Positions 1-5,803 of a DNA stretch of 9,098 bases are shown here, in pieces. Both the position numbers and the translations under genes were made by a program. Source of the DNA: an uncultured Candidatus Melainabacteria bacterium (GTDB lineage Bacteria; Cyanobacteriota; Vampirovibrionia; Gastranaerophilales; Gastranaerophilaceae); contig CAKUZO010000071.1 in the NCBI GenBank assembly GCA_934717895.1, forward strand, positions 1-9,098. Direction: 5' to 3'. Below the pieces are notes generated by a model that was not told the DNA's origin, ran no database searches, and worked only from the letters and a program-made list of their open reading frames with translations. The stretch's first letter is position 1. Every line of letters starts with the position of its first letter.

Positions 1-689
1 TTGTTGCGGCAATTACTTTGCCAACACTTATTAAAAATTATCAAAAAACTGTTTGGGTTAATCAGTTGAAAAAGACTTATTCAACCTTAAATGAAGGCTT
101 TAAGCAAATGGCTGCAAGTGAAGGTTGTACAACGTTGCGATGTGCTGATATAAGTGAGGATTCACCTATTACAAAATTAGATTTTACAAAAGCTAAAACA
201 AAAGAAAAATTTGTAAAAACTTTTAAACTGGAAAATGTCTATGTTGGAGGCGTGCCAAACAATAGTATTTATGGTTACGAAGTAAAGAATTTGTTAGGTG
301 GTGATGAAGGTTATTTTAGTGAGGCTTTTGGAGGTTATGATGAATCATTAGTGGGCACAACATCAAGTGGAGAGATAATATCTTTCTTTCATACAGAGGA
401 GGGCTCTATTATCGTTGTTGATATAAATGGATTGAAATCTCCAAATACTCTTGGTCGTGATATTTTTGCATTTGGTGTTTTTGATTTTAATGATACGGTA
501 ATGGTAGCACCTTATGGTAGTAAAAAGTGGTATGAAGGCCTGGTTGCTGGAGGAATACTAGATGAAATGTCTGAAGAGGAAAGAATTCAAACAATAAATG
601 ATGATTGTACGACAACAGATACGAGTACGTATGGTGGTATATACTGTGCAGAAAAAATCATCATGGACGGTTGGAAGATGAATTATTAG
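1..689 (+). CDS. Type IV prepilin-like protein (pseudopilin family), 5' end cut off by window
   Basis: The frame is open from base 3 and reads VAAITLPTLIKNYQK before any good start codon. This is the tail of a prepilin N-terminal helix (usually FTLAEVLITLGIIGVVAAITLP...), so the TTG at 18 is an internal Leu codon and the gene starts upstream. Seen: the end of the hydrophobic helix, an amphipathic stretch (QLKKTYSTLNEGFKQM), then a soluble domain with VDINGLKSPNTLGRDIFAF in its middle and a C-terminal Cys-rich end (DDC...GIYCAEKIIMDGWKMNY). The paired cysteines probably form a disulfide. Family knowledge: such proteins are cleaved by a prepilin peptidase and assembled into type IV pili or type II secretion pseudopili in the cell envelope. 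The C-terminal pattern resembles the many prepilin-like paralogues I associate with Gastranaerophilales. The specific filament and role cannot be told. Stop is TAG at 687-689. Confidence 0.85.
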   Translation, partial: VAAITLPTLIKNYQKTVWVNQLKKTYSTLNEGFKQMAASEGCTTLRCADISEDSPITKLDFTKAKTKEKFVKTFKLENVYVGGVPNNSIYGYEVKNLLGGDEGYFSEAFGGYDESLVGTTSSGEIISFFHTEEGSIIVVDINGLKSPNTLGRDIFAFGVFDFNDTVMVAPYGSKKWYEGLVAGGILDEMSEEERIQTINDDCTTTDTSTYGGIYCAEKIIMDGWKMNY

Positions 690-697
690 AAGTGCTG

Positions 698-717
698 GTT
701 AGGCTTTCTAGCCCAAC
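698..717. repeat. Short hairpin repeat GTTGGGCT/AGCCCAAC, copy 1
   Basis: GTTAGGCT, a four-base TTCT loop, then AGCCCAAC: an 8-base inverted repeat with one mismatch, just after the prepilin stop. Related sequences occur at 1625-1640, 2301-2316 and, as a perfect palindrome, at 8601-8620. It is a dispersed intergenic repeat. Lacking a T-run directly after it, it is not a convincing terminator alone. Confidence 0.6.
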
Positions 718-733
718 AATGTGAATATAATAC

Positions 734-794
734 TAGATTCTGAATAAGACGAAAATCTACGCTGGACGCTAGATTTTCGTCTTTTCAGAATCTA
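734..794. terminator. Long near-perfect inverted repeat, possible terminator of the prepilin gene
   Basis: Arms 734-759 and 770-794 are reverse complements apart from one bulged base and are separated by a 10-base loop (CGCTGGACGC). The stem of about 25 bp is much longer than a normal intrinsic terminator and there is no T-tract immediately after it, although the right arm holds TTTTCG and CTTTT. It lies between the end of the prepilin gene and the promoter of the next gene, so a transcription-stopping or RNA-stabilising role is likely. A small palindromic repeat element is the alternative. Confidence 0.5.
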
Positions 795-859
795 TTGTTA
801 ATATTGCCTGTATAGGGTTTAAAATAAACTTTTGTAAACAAATTCCGTTTCTTTGAAAT

Positions 860-887
860 TTGCCTGCTCAAAAATTTTTCTTATATA
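860..887 (+). promoter_or_regulatory. Candidate sigma70-type promoter for the 59-residue gene
   Basis: TTGCCT at 860-865 and TATATA at 882-887 with a 16-base spacer. The arrangement resembles the HU promoter of this window (TTGCCA, 16 bases, TATAAT). Transcription would begin near 894, a short leader before the ATG at 907. The AT-rich context makes chance matches easy. Confidence 0.4.
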
Positions 888-906
888 TAAGAGAGAGAAG
901 AGTAAT

Positions 907-1086
907 ATGGCAATACATTTTGAAACGATAAGAGAGAAAATTAACAAGCTTGATACGCTTGCAAGTCAAGTCGATATGACAAAACCGAACACTATTTTTC
1001 AGCCCAATGAAAAACCTTCTGTTGCAGAACGAATGAATAAGTTTTTTGATGTTGCTGACGGTAAAAACCCTGAATGGAATGTCTAG
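907..1086 (+). CDS. Small protein of unknown function (59 aa)
   Basis: Begins MAIHFETIREKINKLD and ends GKNPEWNV. I do not recognise it. The frame is open further upstream to a TTG at 853, but the ATG at 907 is preferred because GAGAGAAG lies 7-14 bases upstream as a ribosome-binding site, and a plausible promoter (860-887) overlaps the upstream extension. There is no signal peptide or membrane segment. The sequence is polar, predicted helical at both ends (ETIREKINKLDTLASQVD and SVAERMNKFFDVAD), with a Pro/Asn-rich middle (KPNTIFQPNEKP). It is a single gene converging on the ExbD gene at 1129, with 42 bases between the two stops and only a weak GCTGGAA/TTTCAGC hairpin there. The clear start and ribosome site favour a real gene; its function is open. 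Confidence 0.6.
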   Translation: MAIHFETIREKINKLDTLASQVDMTKPNTIFQPNEKPSVAERMNKFFDVADGKNPEWNV

Positions 1087-1128
1087 CTGGAACTTTCTGT
1101 TTGTTGGATTTCAGCAGAGTGTGATAAT

Positions 1129-1518
1129 TTAAATTTCGTCAACAGAAATACTTGTAATACCGGAATTTCTTGCACTATCCATAACTTTAACCATTGCACC
1201 ATGGGTTGAATCGGCATCGGTCTTAATCAAAACGCCGTCCGGATAATTTTTTGCTTGCGCTTTAATAGTGCTTTCCAATTCATCTGCCGGAACTTCTTGT
1301 CCTTCAATGTAATATTTGTCCCCAGAATCGACCATTACTGTCATAATTTTAGTTTCTTTCTGAACTTGTTCTTGTGCAACATTTTCAGGCACCGTCAAGT
1401 TCAAGCCTTGCTGATCTAGCATTGGTGCAATTACCATCATGATAATCAGTAGTACCAAAAAGATATCTGTTAATGGTGTGATATTAATTTCGTTGAATGT
1501 ATCTCTGTTTCTGGACAT
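1129..1518 (-). CDS. exbD: ExbD/TolR family biopolymer transport protein (second copy in operon)
   Basis: A 129-residue protein, normal ExbD/TolR size. A short cytoplasmic N-terminus leads into one membrane helix, INITPLTDIFLVLLIIMM (residues 11-28). Asp18 is in the position of the essential membrane aspartate of ExbD (Asp25 in E. coli) that couples proton flow to TonB. The remaining 100 residues form the periplasmic domain (GLNLTVPE, then MTVMVDSGDKYYIEG, ending GITSISVDEI). An AAGGA ribosome site sits 9 bases before the ATG. It is last in the tonB-exbB-exbD-exbD cluster. Its transmembrane segment is nearly identical at DNA level to that of the upstream copy (35 identical bases, 1451-1485 versus 2116-2150), and the leaders of both genes also match. 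ExbD and TolR cannot be separated by sequence alone here; the nearby TonB-like gene favours an ExbD-type role. Confidence 0.9.
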   Translation of the reverse strand: MSRNRDTFNEINITPLTDIFLVLLIIMMVIAPMLDQQGLNLTVPENVAQEQVQKETKIMTVMVDSGDKYYIEGQEVPADELESTIKAQAKNYPDGVLIKTDADSTHGAMVKVMDSARNSGITSISVDEI

Positions 1519-1544
1519 TTTTGTTTTTCCTTGTGTTGGTTTTG

Positions 1545-1632
1545 TTGTCAGGCGATGCCTGATTTGTTTGTGAGAAGTGAAATGTGAAAAGTGAAAAGAC
1601 CGTTTCGGTTTAGTTGTTTATGATGTTGGGCT
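1545..1632. repeat. 88-base leader repeat, copy 1 (hairpin, heptamer array and tail)
   Basis: Matches 2221-2308 with 4 differences in 88 bases by hand count. It contains a TCAGGC-GAT-GCCTGA hairpin (1549-1563), four 7-base units of GTGAAAA type (1570-1597), the tail GACCGTTTCGG and, at the end, the start of the GTTGGGCT hairpin repeat (1625-1640). Both copies lie just upstream of an exbD gene, so the leader seems to have been duplicated together with the gene. Confidence 0.85.
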
Positions 1633-1671
1633 AGAAAGCCAAATCTATATATTTCCGAGCGGAGCGAGCTA

Positions 1672-1711
1672 TTAGCCTTAGTGCCTTAGAGCCCTAGTAT
1701 CTTAGTATCTT
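1672..1711 (-). repeat. Octamer tandem array O1
   Basis: Read on the minus strand, the units are TAAG+ATAC, TAGG+GCTC, TAAG+GCAC, then TAAG+GCTA. TARG is fixed and the other four bases vary. It is followed by AGCTCGCTCCGCTCGGAAAT (1650-1669), a motif also seen in variant form after the arrays at 3109 and 5879. It lies between the two exbD genes. Confidence 0.7.
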
Positions 1712-1742
1712 TTGGCTATGCTCTTTGCCTCTAATCAGCTAT

Positions 1743-2198
1743 TTAGCCACCTACCTGCTTACCCTTTTCCAATTCTTTCTGTTCTTTTTTACTCAAAGGT
1801 TCGCCGGCAACGATTAGTTTTTTATATTCTGCATCTTGGGCTGCATTCATTATTTCCATAATCTTTGCGCTCTTAACCTTTTCGTCTGCCTTAACCACAA
1901 GCTCGGCTTTTTCAAGTTGCGGTTTAAGGTTTGTCAATTCACTTGCAAGACTATCTTCTGTAACAGGTGTGCCGTTGAGGAACATATTTCCCTCTTTTGT
2001 AACTGATACGGTTGCATTTTTCTGTTCAATAGAAACTCCGCTGTTTATCTCCGGAACGGTTATGGAACTATCATTAGACTGGAATGTTGGAGCAACAACC
2101 ATCATTATGATTAGCAGTACCAAAAAGATATCTGTTAATGGTGTGATATTTATTTCTGTGAACAGAGCTTCTTTGCCCTTGCTGTTTTTCATTGACAT
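1743..2198 (-). CDS. exbD: ExbD/TolR family biopolymer transport protein (first copy in operon)
   Basis: A 151-residue protein. The cytoplasmic N-terminus (MSMKNSKGKEALFTE) is followed by one membrane helix, INITPLTDIFLVLLIIMM (residues 16-33), with Asp23 as the proton-coupling aspartate, then a periplasmic domain (SITVPEINSG... NATVSVTKEGNMFLNG... AELVVKADEKVKSAKIMEIMNAA). The C-terminus is longer and more charged than in its neighbour (LSKKEQKELEKGKQVGG). The first Met is chosen because AAGGA lies 8-9 bases upstream. Outside the membrane segment the two ExbDs differ strongly, so they are diverged paralogues with a conserved helix. Two different ExbD subunits could form a heterodimer beside one ExbB. 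Gaps of 219 bases to exbB and 224 bases to the next exbD hold repeats. Confidence 0.9.
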   Translation of the reverse strand: MSMKNSKGKEALFTEINITPLTDIFLVLLIIMMVVAPTFQSNDSSITVPEINSGVSIEQKNATVSVTKEGNMFLNGTPVTEDSLASELTNLKPQLEKAELVVKADEKVKSAKIMEIMNAAQDAEYKKLIVAGEPLSKKEQKELEKGKQVGG

Positions 2199-2220
2199 TT
2201 TGGGTTTCCTTGTTAATTTT

Positions 2221-2308
2221 TTGTCAGGTGATGCCTGATTTGTTTGTGAAAAGTGAAACGTGAAAAGTGAAAAGTCCGTTTCGGTTTAGTTGTTTATGAT
2301 GTTGGGCT
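2221..2308. repeat. 88-base leader repeat, copy 2
   Basis: Partner of 1545-1632. It has the same hairpin with one change (TCAGGTGATGCCTGA, 2224-2238), heptamers GTGAAAA, GTGAAAC, GTGAAAA, GTGAAAA at 2246-2273, the tail GTCCGTTTCGG and then TTTAGTTGTTTATGATGTTGGGCT. It is located just upstream of the first exbD. Confidence 0.85.
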
Positions 2309-2370
2309 TTCTAACCAATCCAACTTACTTTTCTAAATAGTTCGCAATGACGAGAGTCGCATTTGTAATG

Positions 2371-2414
2371 GACTTTGCATCTGAGTCGCTTAGCTGCCTA
2401 GCTGCATAGCTGCT
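2371..2414 (-). repeat. Octamer tandem array O2 with GTCC tail
   Basis: On the minus strand the units are TATG+CAGC, TAGG+CAGC, TAAG+CGAC, then GATGCAAA and the tail GTCCATTAC. The same order (CAGC-type units, then GATGC units, then GTC tail) recurs at 8295-8384 and 9013-9098. It lies directly downstream of the exbB stop codon. Confidence 0.75.
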
Positions 2415-2417
2415 TTC

Positions 2418-3065
2418 TTACAAAGATATATTCGCATTGCTAGGAGTTGTTGATTCGTCGTTTGAATCTACAAAACTCAAGAATAACAATTTGATTAATT
2501 GGAAGTCGTCTTCATAACGTTTTACGATTGATTGAAATGAGTTGTAGAAGATTACTGCAACAATCGCAACGCCCAAACCAAAAGCAGTAGCAATCAATGC
2601 TGATGCAATACCTGATGCAACGGCTGCTGATTGGTTACCTTGTGCTGCCAAGTCTTGGAACGTAAAAAGAATTCTTACAACTGTTCCGAACAAACCTAAG
2701 AATGGAGCAACACCACCGATTGTACCTAAGATTGTTAGGTGACTTTCCAATTTTCTTGATGCCAAAGACGCCGAGATATCAAATGAACGAGAAAATCCGC
2801 TTTTCTGTTCAGAGAAAATTCGAACTGCTTCTTCTGTAACACCGCCAATAACTCCGCCACATTGAATAGCTAAGTTTTGAGCTCCATCAAGGTTGTTTTT
2901 TGCTAATTCTTTTTGAAGTCTTGGAATAAATGACACGACATCTCTTTTGTTCTTTTGGTAATAAGAAAATCTGTTAATTACAACGCCGACTACCAAAATT
3001 GAACAAATCAAAATTGGTAATAATACCGGCCAGTCCATTGCAACTGAGTTCCATAATAGTTCCAT
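2418..3065 (-). CDS. exbB: ExbB/TolQ/MotA-family proton channel protein
   Basis: A 215-residue protein with the three-helix layout of ExbB/TolQ: helix 1 near residues 12-31 (WPVLLPILICSILVVGVVI), a cytoplasmic domain (32-108), helix 2 with GTIGGVAPFLGLFGTVVRIL (114-133), and helix 3 with VASGIASALIATAFGLGVAI (149-168) followed by VAVIFYNSF. The signature stretches (APFLGLFGTV and ALIATAFGL...YN) make the family call firm. It should form the inner-membrane pentamer around ExbD and energise the TonB-like protein. Ribosome site GAGG lies 9 bases before the ATG. Odd: E. coli ExbB has Glu176 in GIAEALLAT, and here the aligned residue is Ser155 (GIASALIAT). Arg131 also sits in helix 2 where Gly is usual (GTVxGI). 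ExbB and TolQ are hard to tell apart; the neighbouring TonB favours ExbB. Confidence 0.93.
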   Translation of the reverse strand: MELLWNSVAMDWPVLLPILICSILVVGVVINRFSYYQKNKRDVVSFIPRLQKELAKNNLDGAQNLAIQCGGVIGGVTEEAVRIFSEQKSGFSRSFDISASLASRKLESHLTILGTIGGVAPFLGLFGTVVRILFTFQDLAAQGNQSAAVASGIASALIATAFGLGVAIVAVIFYNSFQSIVKRYEDDFQLIKLLFLSFVDSNDESTTPSNANISL

Positions 3066-3108
3066 AATTTTATCCTCTTTCTTTTGTGATTATTTTTATC
3101 TTAGTCGA

Positions 3109-3155
3109 GTGAAAAGTGAAACGTGAGAAGTGAAAAGTTCATTACGCTCGCTTCG
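3109..3155. repeat. Heptamer array H3 with tail and CGCTCGCTTCGCTCG motif
   Basis: GTGAAAA, GTGAAAC, GTGAGAA, GTGAAAA at 3109-3136, followed by GTTCATTAC and then GCTCGCTTCGCTCGAAAAAT. This is the same modular order as at 5879-5930. It fills the 102-base gap between the TonB-like and ExbB-like genes. Confidence 0.75.
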
Positions 3156-3167
3156 CTCGAAAAATTT

Positions 3168-4352
3168 CTAGTGATAGCCTGATGCTCCAAATACGTTGTA
3201 GTCGAACGTAAATTGAATATCAATACTTGATCCCTTGAATTCTGCCGGAAGCGGTCTAAACGGTGCTGTTGCTTGAACTGCACTTATTGCCGCTTTGTCA
3301 GCTCCGGGAAGTCCTGATGACTTGAACACACTGCAAGATAACAAGCGTCCGTCTTTTGCAATTTTAAATAATAAAACTACACGTTTACTTTCGTTACCTT
3401 TTGGTGGATCCCAGTTCATCTTGATACGTCTTTGTAATTCGCGCATGTATGGGCCAAAATCAGGTTCTCTGACAGCGTCAATTCCAGGTCTGCCGTTCGG
3501 ATTTCCAGGTCCCGGGTTGCCGTAACCTCCGGTTCCGCCACCGCCACCTCTGGCAATTTTAGTTCCTGAACCACCTGTTGGAGCAAGTGAAGGGCCTGCA
3601 AGGTGAGAACCTTTTCCGGTAGATGATGTTCCGCCACCACCGCCGCCTTTGGAAGATGCTCCTGAACCACTAATTGGGCCTGTTGAATATCTTCCTGTAC
3701 CAGTTCCGCCTTTTGGTACGGGTACTGCAAACGGAGAAGACGGCTTCGCAACCGGTCTTGGAGTTGTAGGCGGTTTTAAAGATGGACGAGCTGTCGGTGG
3801 AGCCGGTTTTGCCTGTTCTGCTTTTTTAGGGCCAGGAGCAGGTGATGTCTGTGCCGGTTTCTTAGCCGGAACAGGAGTTTGTGCCTGATGTGTCACCTGT
3901 TTAACTATTTTTTGTAATGGGTTTTGAGCAGGTGCCGGTTTTGGACTAGGCTTTGAAGCCTGAGTCGATTGTTTTGGCGCTCCCGGAGCAGGTGATGGCA
4001 TTGATACCTTCCTTGTCGGATCGTGATGACCGCCTGCACGTGAATTTATGTCTGCACGATAAGGTGTTTTCTTGTTTATAGGTGTTTCTTCCTTGTCTAC
4101 AAGAACAAATTCAATATCGTTAGTTTTTGGTTTTGGTTTTTCAAAAATGGTGAGTGTAATCCCCATCATTGCTAGAATTAAAACTACAAGCCCCCATACT
4201 CCGAGTGCTGTCGGGTGAAGAATTGCTGAGATTAAAATTGATTTTTTTAAGCTCAAATCTTCGTCGTCTTTTAGCACTGCCGGTGTTGTGTAACCTGCGT
4301 TTTGCTCTTCATCTTCTATTAAATTGTCTGTGTATTTTCCTAATAAGGACAT
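3168..4352 (-). CDS. tonB: TonB/TolA-like energy transducer protein
   Basis: A 394-residue protein. Order: cytoplasmic N-terminus (1-36), one membrane helix (about 38-70) beginning SILISAILHPTALGVWG, a periplasmic Pro/Lys/Ala-rich linker (115-213, many KP, PAP and PKP steps), a Gly/Ser-rich part (214-290) and a C-terminal TonB domain (298-387). The last shows PYMRELQRRIKMNWDPPKG, VVLLFKIAKDGRLLSCSVFKSSG, ADKAAISAVQATAPFRPLP and IDIQFTFDY. Ser42 and His46 match the SxxxH spacing in the TonB helix (Ser16/His20 in E. coli), the site contacting ExbB/ExbD. GGGG lies 9-12 bases upstream of the ATG. Being longer than E. coli TonB (239 aa), the protein may span a wide periplasm. The role is presumably to drive outer-membrane transporters or Tol-like envelope constriction; no receptor gene is in view. 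The 71-base gap to the upstream gene shows no clear promoter. Confidence 0.88.
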   Translation of the reverse strand: MSLLGKYTDNLIEDEEQNAGYTTPAVLKDDEDLSLKKSILISAILHPTALGVWGLVVLILAMMGITLTIFEKPKPKTNDIEFVLVDKEETPINKKTPYRADINSRAGGHHDPTRKVSMPSPAPGAPKQSTQASKPSPKPAPAQNPLQKIVKQVTHQAQTPVPAKKPAQTSPAPGPKKAEQAKPAPPTARPSLKPPTTPRPVAKPSSPFAVPVPKGGTGTGRYSTGPISGSGASSKGGGGGGTSSTGKGSHLAGPSLAPTGGSGTKIARGGGGGTGGYGNPGPGNPNGRPGIDAVREPDFGPYMRELQRRIKMNWDPPKGNESKRVVLLFKIAKDGRLLSCSVFKSSGLPGADKAAISAVQATAPFRPLPAEFKGSSIDIQFTFDYNVFGASGYH

Positions 4353-4423
4353 TTATTTTCCCCAGTATCTGATATCGTATATAATTCTATTTTAAAACAA
4401 AAATAAAATTATTACCCGATTTG

Positions 4424-5167
4424 CTAATAATTGTTGTTATATATTGCAGGGTTTACTGTAATCGGTTGGGTAAGAACCAATTGCACCATAGAATTTGCAG
4501 GAATTACAACGTCGTTTCCTTTATCCCAAATTGATTTAACAACGCCACCGCCTGCACCTACTGCTGTTGCCAAAGCTGCACCTTTGCCGATGTTTCCACC
4601 AGCCAATGGTGAAATGATTACACCTGCAAGTGCTCCAGCTCCGGCTCCGATTGCAACATCTTTGCCGTATTCCTTTGTTACGTCCATTTTAGTTCCACCA
4701 ACCAAAACTCCTGAATTGTCAGTTGTTTTAATTACTGCTGAAATAGGAATTTGAACGCCGTAAGGTGTTACGATTTGAGTAAACCTTAAAAGAAGTTTTC
4801 CGTTCATACTGCCGTGTTTTGCCTTAGAAACTTCCAATGCTGTTCCAGTAACAGAGCTTCCTGCCGGTGCAATAAGGTTTCCGTTGTAGTAAAAATCAGA
4901 ACCTAATGCAACAGTAACAGTTTGCCCTGTTGTCATATTGGCAGAACTAATCGGAGTTGTAACAACAACCGGCATATTTTGACCGGCAGGAACAGTTACA
5001 ACGCTACCTTTTAATGTTTGATTTCCCTTCAATGTTTGAGTAGGGTAGTAATTTTGTTGATATAACGGAATTTCAGAATTTGGTTGCGTACTGTAATTTG
5101 GTGCAGCATAAGAAATTCCTGCTGATAAAACTAATGCTGTTAATATAAATCCGATTTTTTTGTTCAT
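4424..5167 (-). CDS. Secreted protein with glycine-zipper segment, possibly TrbI/VirB10-like (247 aa)
   Basis: The frame is open to an ATG at 5188, but the ATG at 5167 is chosen because AAAGGGG precedes it at good spacing and it starts a clean signal peptide (MNKKIGFILTALVLSAGISYA, cleavage near residue 21). The mature part has VPAGQNMPVVVTTPISS (59-75), GSDFYYNGNLIAPAGSSVTG (89-108), then SKAKHGSMNGKLLLRFTQIV and an alanine/glycine-rich zipper (VAIGAGAGALAGVIISPLAG, 171-190, continuing to about 210), ending in VIPANSMVQLVLTQPITV. The repeated 'PAG...P...T.PIS' and 'IPA.S.v.L.L.QPI' steps recall the C-terminal beta-barrel segments of TrbI/VirB10, but I cannot prove that relation. The glycine zipper suggests insertion into or contact with a membrane. 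It lies 44 bases after a related secreted protein and 71 bases before tonB, so joint transcription is likely. Confidence 0.75.
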   Translation of the reverse strand: MNKKIGFILTALVLSAGISYAAPNYSTQPNSEIPLYQQNYYPTQTLKGNQTLKGSVVTVPAGQNMPVVVTTPISSANMTTGQTVTVALGSDFYYNGNLIAPAGSSVTGTALEVSKAKHGSMNGKLLLRFTQIVTPYGVQIPISAVIKTTDNSGVLVGGTKMDVTKEYGKDVAIGAGAGALAGVIISPLAGGNIGKGAALATAVGAGGGVVKSIWDKGNDVVIPANSMVQLVLTQPITVNPAIYNNNY

Positions 5168-5211
5168 AGTTACCCCTTTCTTGTACATTGTATTTTATTA
5201 ATTGTAATATG

Positions 5212-5796
5212 TCAATTTGTTAAGGTGTGTGTAATCCATGCCGGTGATGTCAACATGATTATTTCGTTAGAACCTGTTTCTATCGTTGTGTGCGAACCCA
5301 TTTTTCGCTCATAAGACGGTCGCATTTGGATTGTTGTTTTACGTAATTTAGTTTGTCTTTGAGCCATTGGTTTGTATTTTACGGGTTCTGACATTCCACC
5401 GCCAAATATATTATTATTAGAAGTGTATAGATATCCTTTTATCGGAAGTTCGTATCCGTCAGTGAATGTCATTTTAGAAATCCTGATTTTCATAGCGGCG
5501 TTTGTGCCGACAACAGGATCGTTGATTTTTTCAATATAGCCAAAAAATTCCGTATCTTTTGGGATTATGATTGTGTCGTGAAGAAAAAGGTCGTTTGTTG
5601 CGATAAACTTAACCTTGTAACCTTCTGAACAGTTTTGTGTTGAAATTTCTTGTGTATTCATTACCGGAATAAAAGTTCCTGCTGGAATTATTATTCCGTG
5701 GTAATCTCTCAATTGCAGTTGAACATTCGGAAGCTCCGCAGAATTCACGCTAATTGGTATTAACATTAACACGAGGATTAGTATTAGTTTTTTCAT
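5212..5796 (-). CDS. Secreted protein of unknown function, related in design to its neighbour (194 aa)
   Basis: The signal peptide is MKKLILILVLMLIPISVNSA with cleavage near residue 20. The mature part repeats the plan of the downstream gene: IIIPAGTFIPVMNTQEIST (35-53), a 'D...IIIPKDTEFFGYIEKI' step (74-91), MKIRISKMTFTDGYELPIKG (102-121) and a final SNEIIMLTSPAWIT (176-189). It lacks the glycine zipper. A basic, Gln/Arg-rich stretch (KPMAQRQTKLRKTTIQMRPSYERK) is found instead. Ancient duplication of the two genes is my inference. It is probably periplasmic or outer-membrane associated. It is the first gene of the minus-strand cluster. Its promoter overlaps the start: a -10 box ends 7 bases before the ATG and there is no Shine-Dalgarno sequence, so the mRNA is probably leaderless. 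Confidence 0.75.
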   Translation of the reverse strand: MKKLILILVLMLIPISVNSAELPNVQLQLRDYHGIIIPAGTFIPVMNTQEISTQNCSEGYKVKFIATNDLFLHDTIIIPKDTEFFGYIEKINDPVVGTNAAMKIRISKMTFTDGYELPIKGYLYTSNNNIFGGGMSEPVKYKPMAQRQTKLRKTTIQMRPSYERKMGSHTTIETGSNEIIMLTSPAWITHTLTN

Positions 5797-5803
5797 AGTT
5801 TAT

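Noticed and set aside
853..906. TTG-initiated extension of the 59-residue gene.
   Set aside because: It would overlap the candidate promoter and lacks a ribosome site, whereas the ATG at 907 has one.
1087..1128. Terminator hairpin GCTGGAA/TTTCAGC between the convergent genes.
   Set aside because: Seven pairs including a G-T, a long loop and no T-run in a suitable position make it too weak to call.
1969..2238. Plus-strand 89-residue frame opposite the first exbD gene.
   Set aside because: Complement of a well-supported ExbD membrane segment. No ribosome site or family match.
3416..3751. Minus-strand 111-residue frame inside the TonB-like gene.
   Set aside because: Out-of-frame reading of the low-complexity Gly/Pro linker. 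No start signal.
3295..3888. Plus-strand open frames of 76 and 79 residues opposite the TonB-like gene, rich in Pro/Gly.
   Set aside because: They are the reverse strand of the Pro- and Gly-rich linker codons, have no ribosome site, and the minus-strand protein has a complete TonB architecture.
4431..4754. Plus-strand 107-residue frame opposite the glycine-zipper protein.
   Set aside because: Mirror of the Ala/Gly codons of the minus-strand gene, which has a signal peptide and a good ribosome site.
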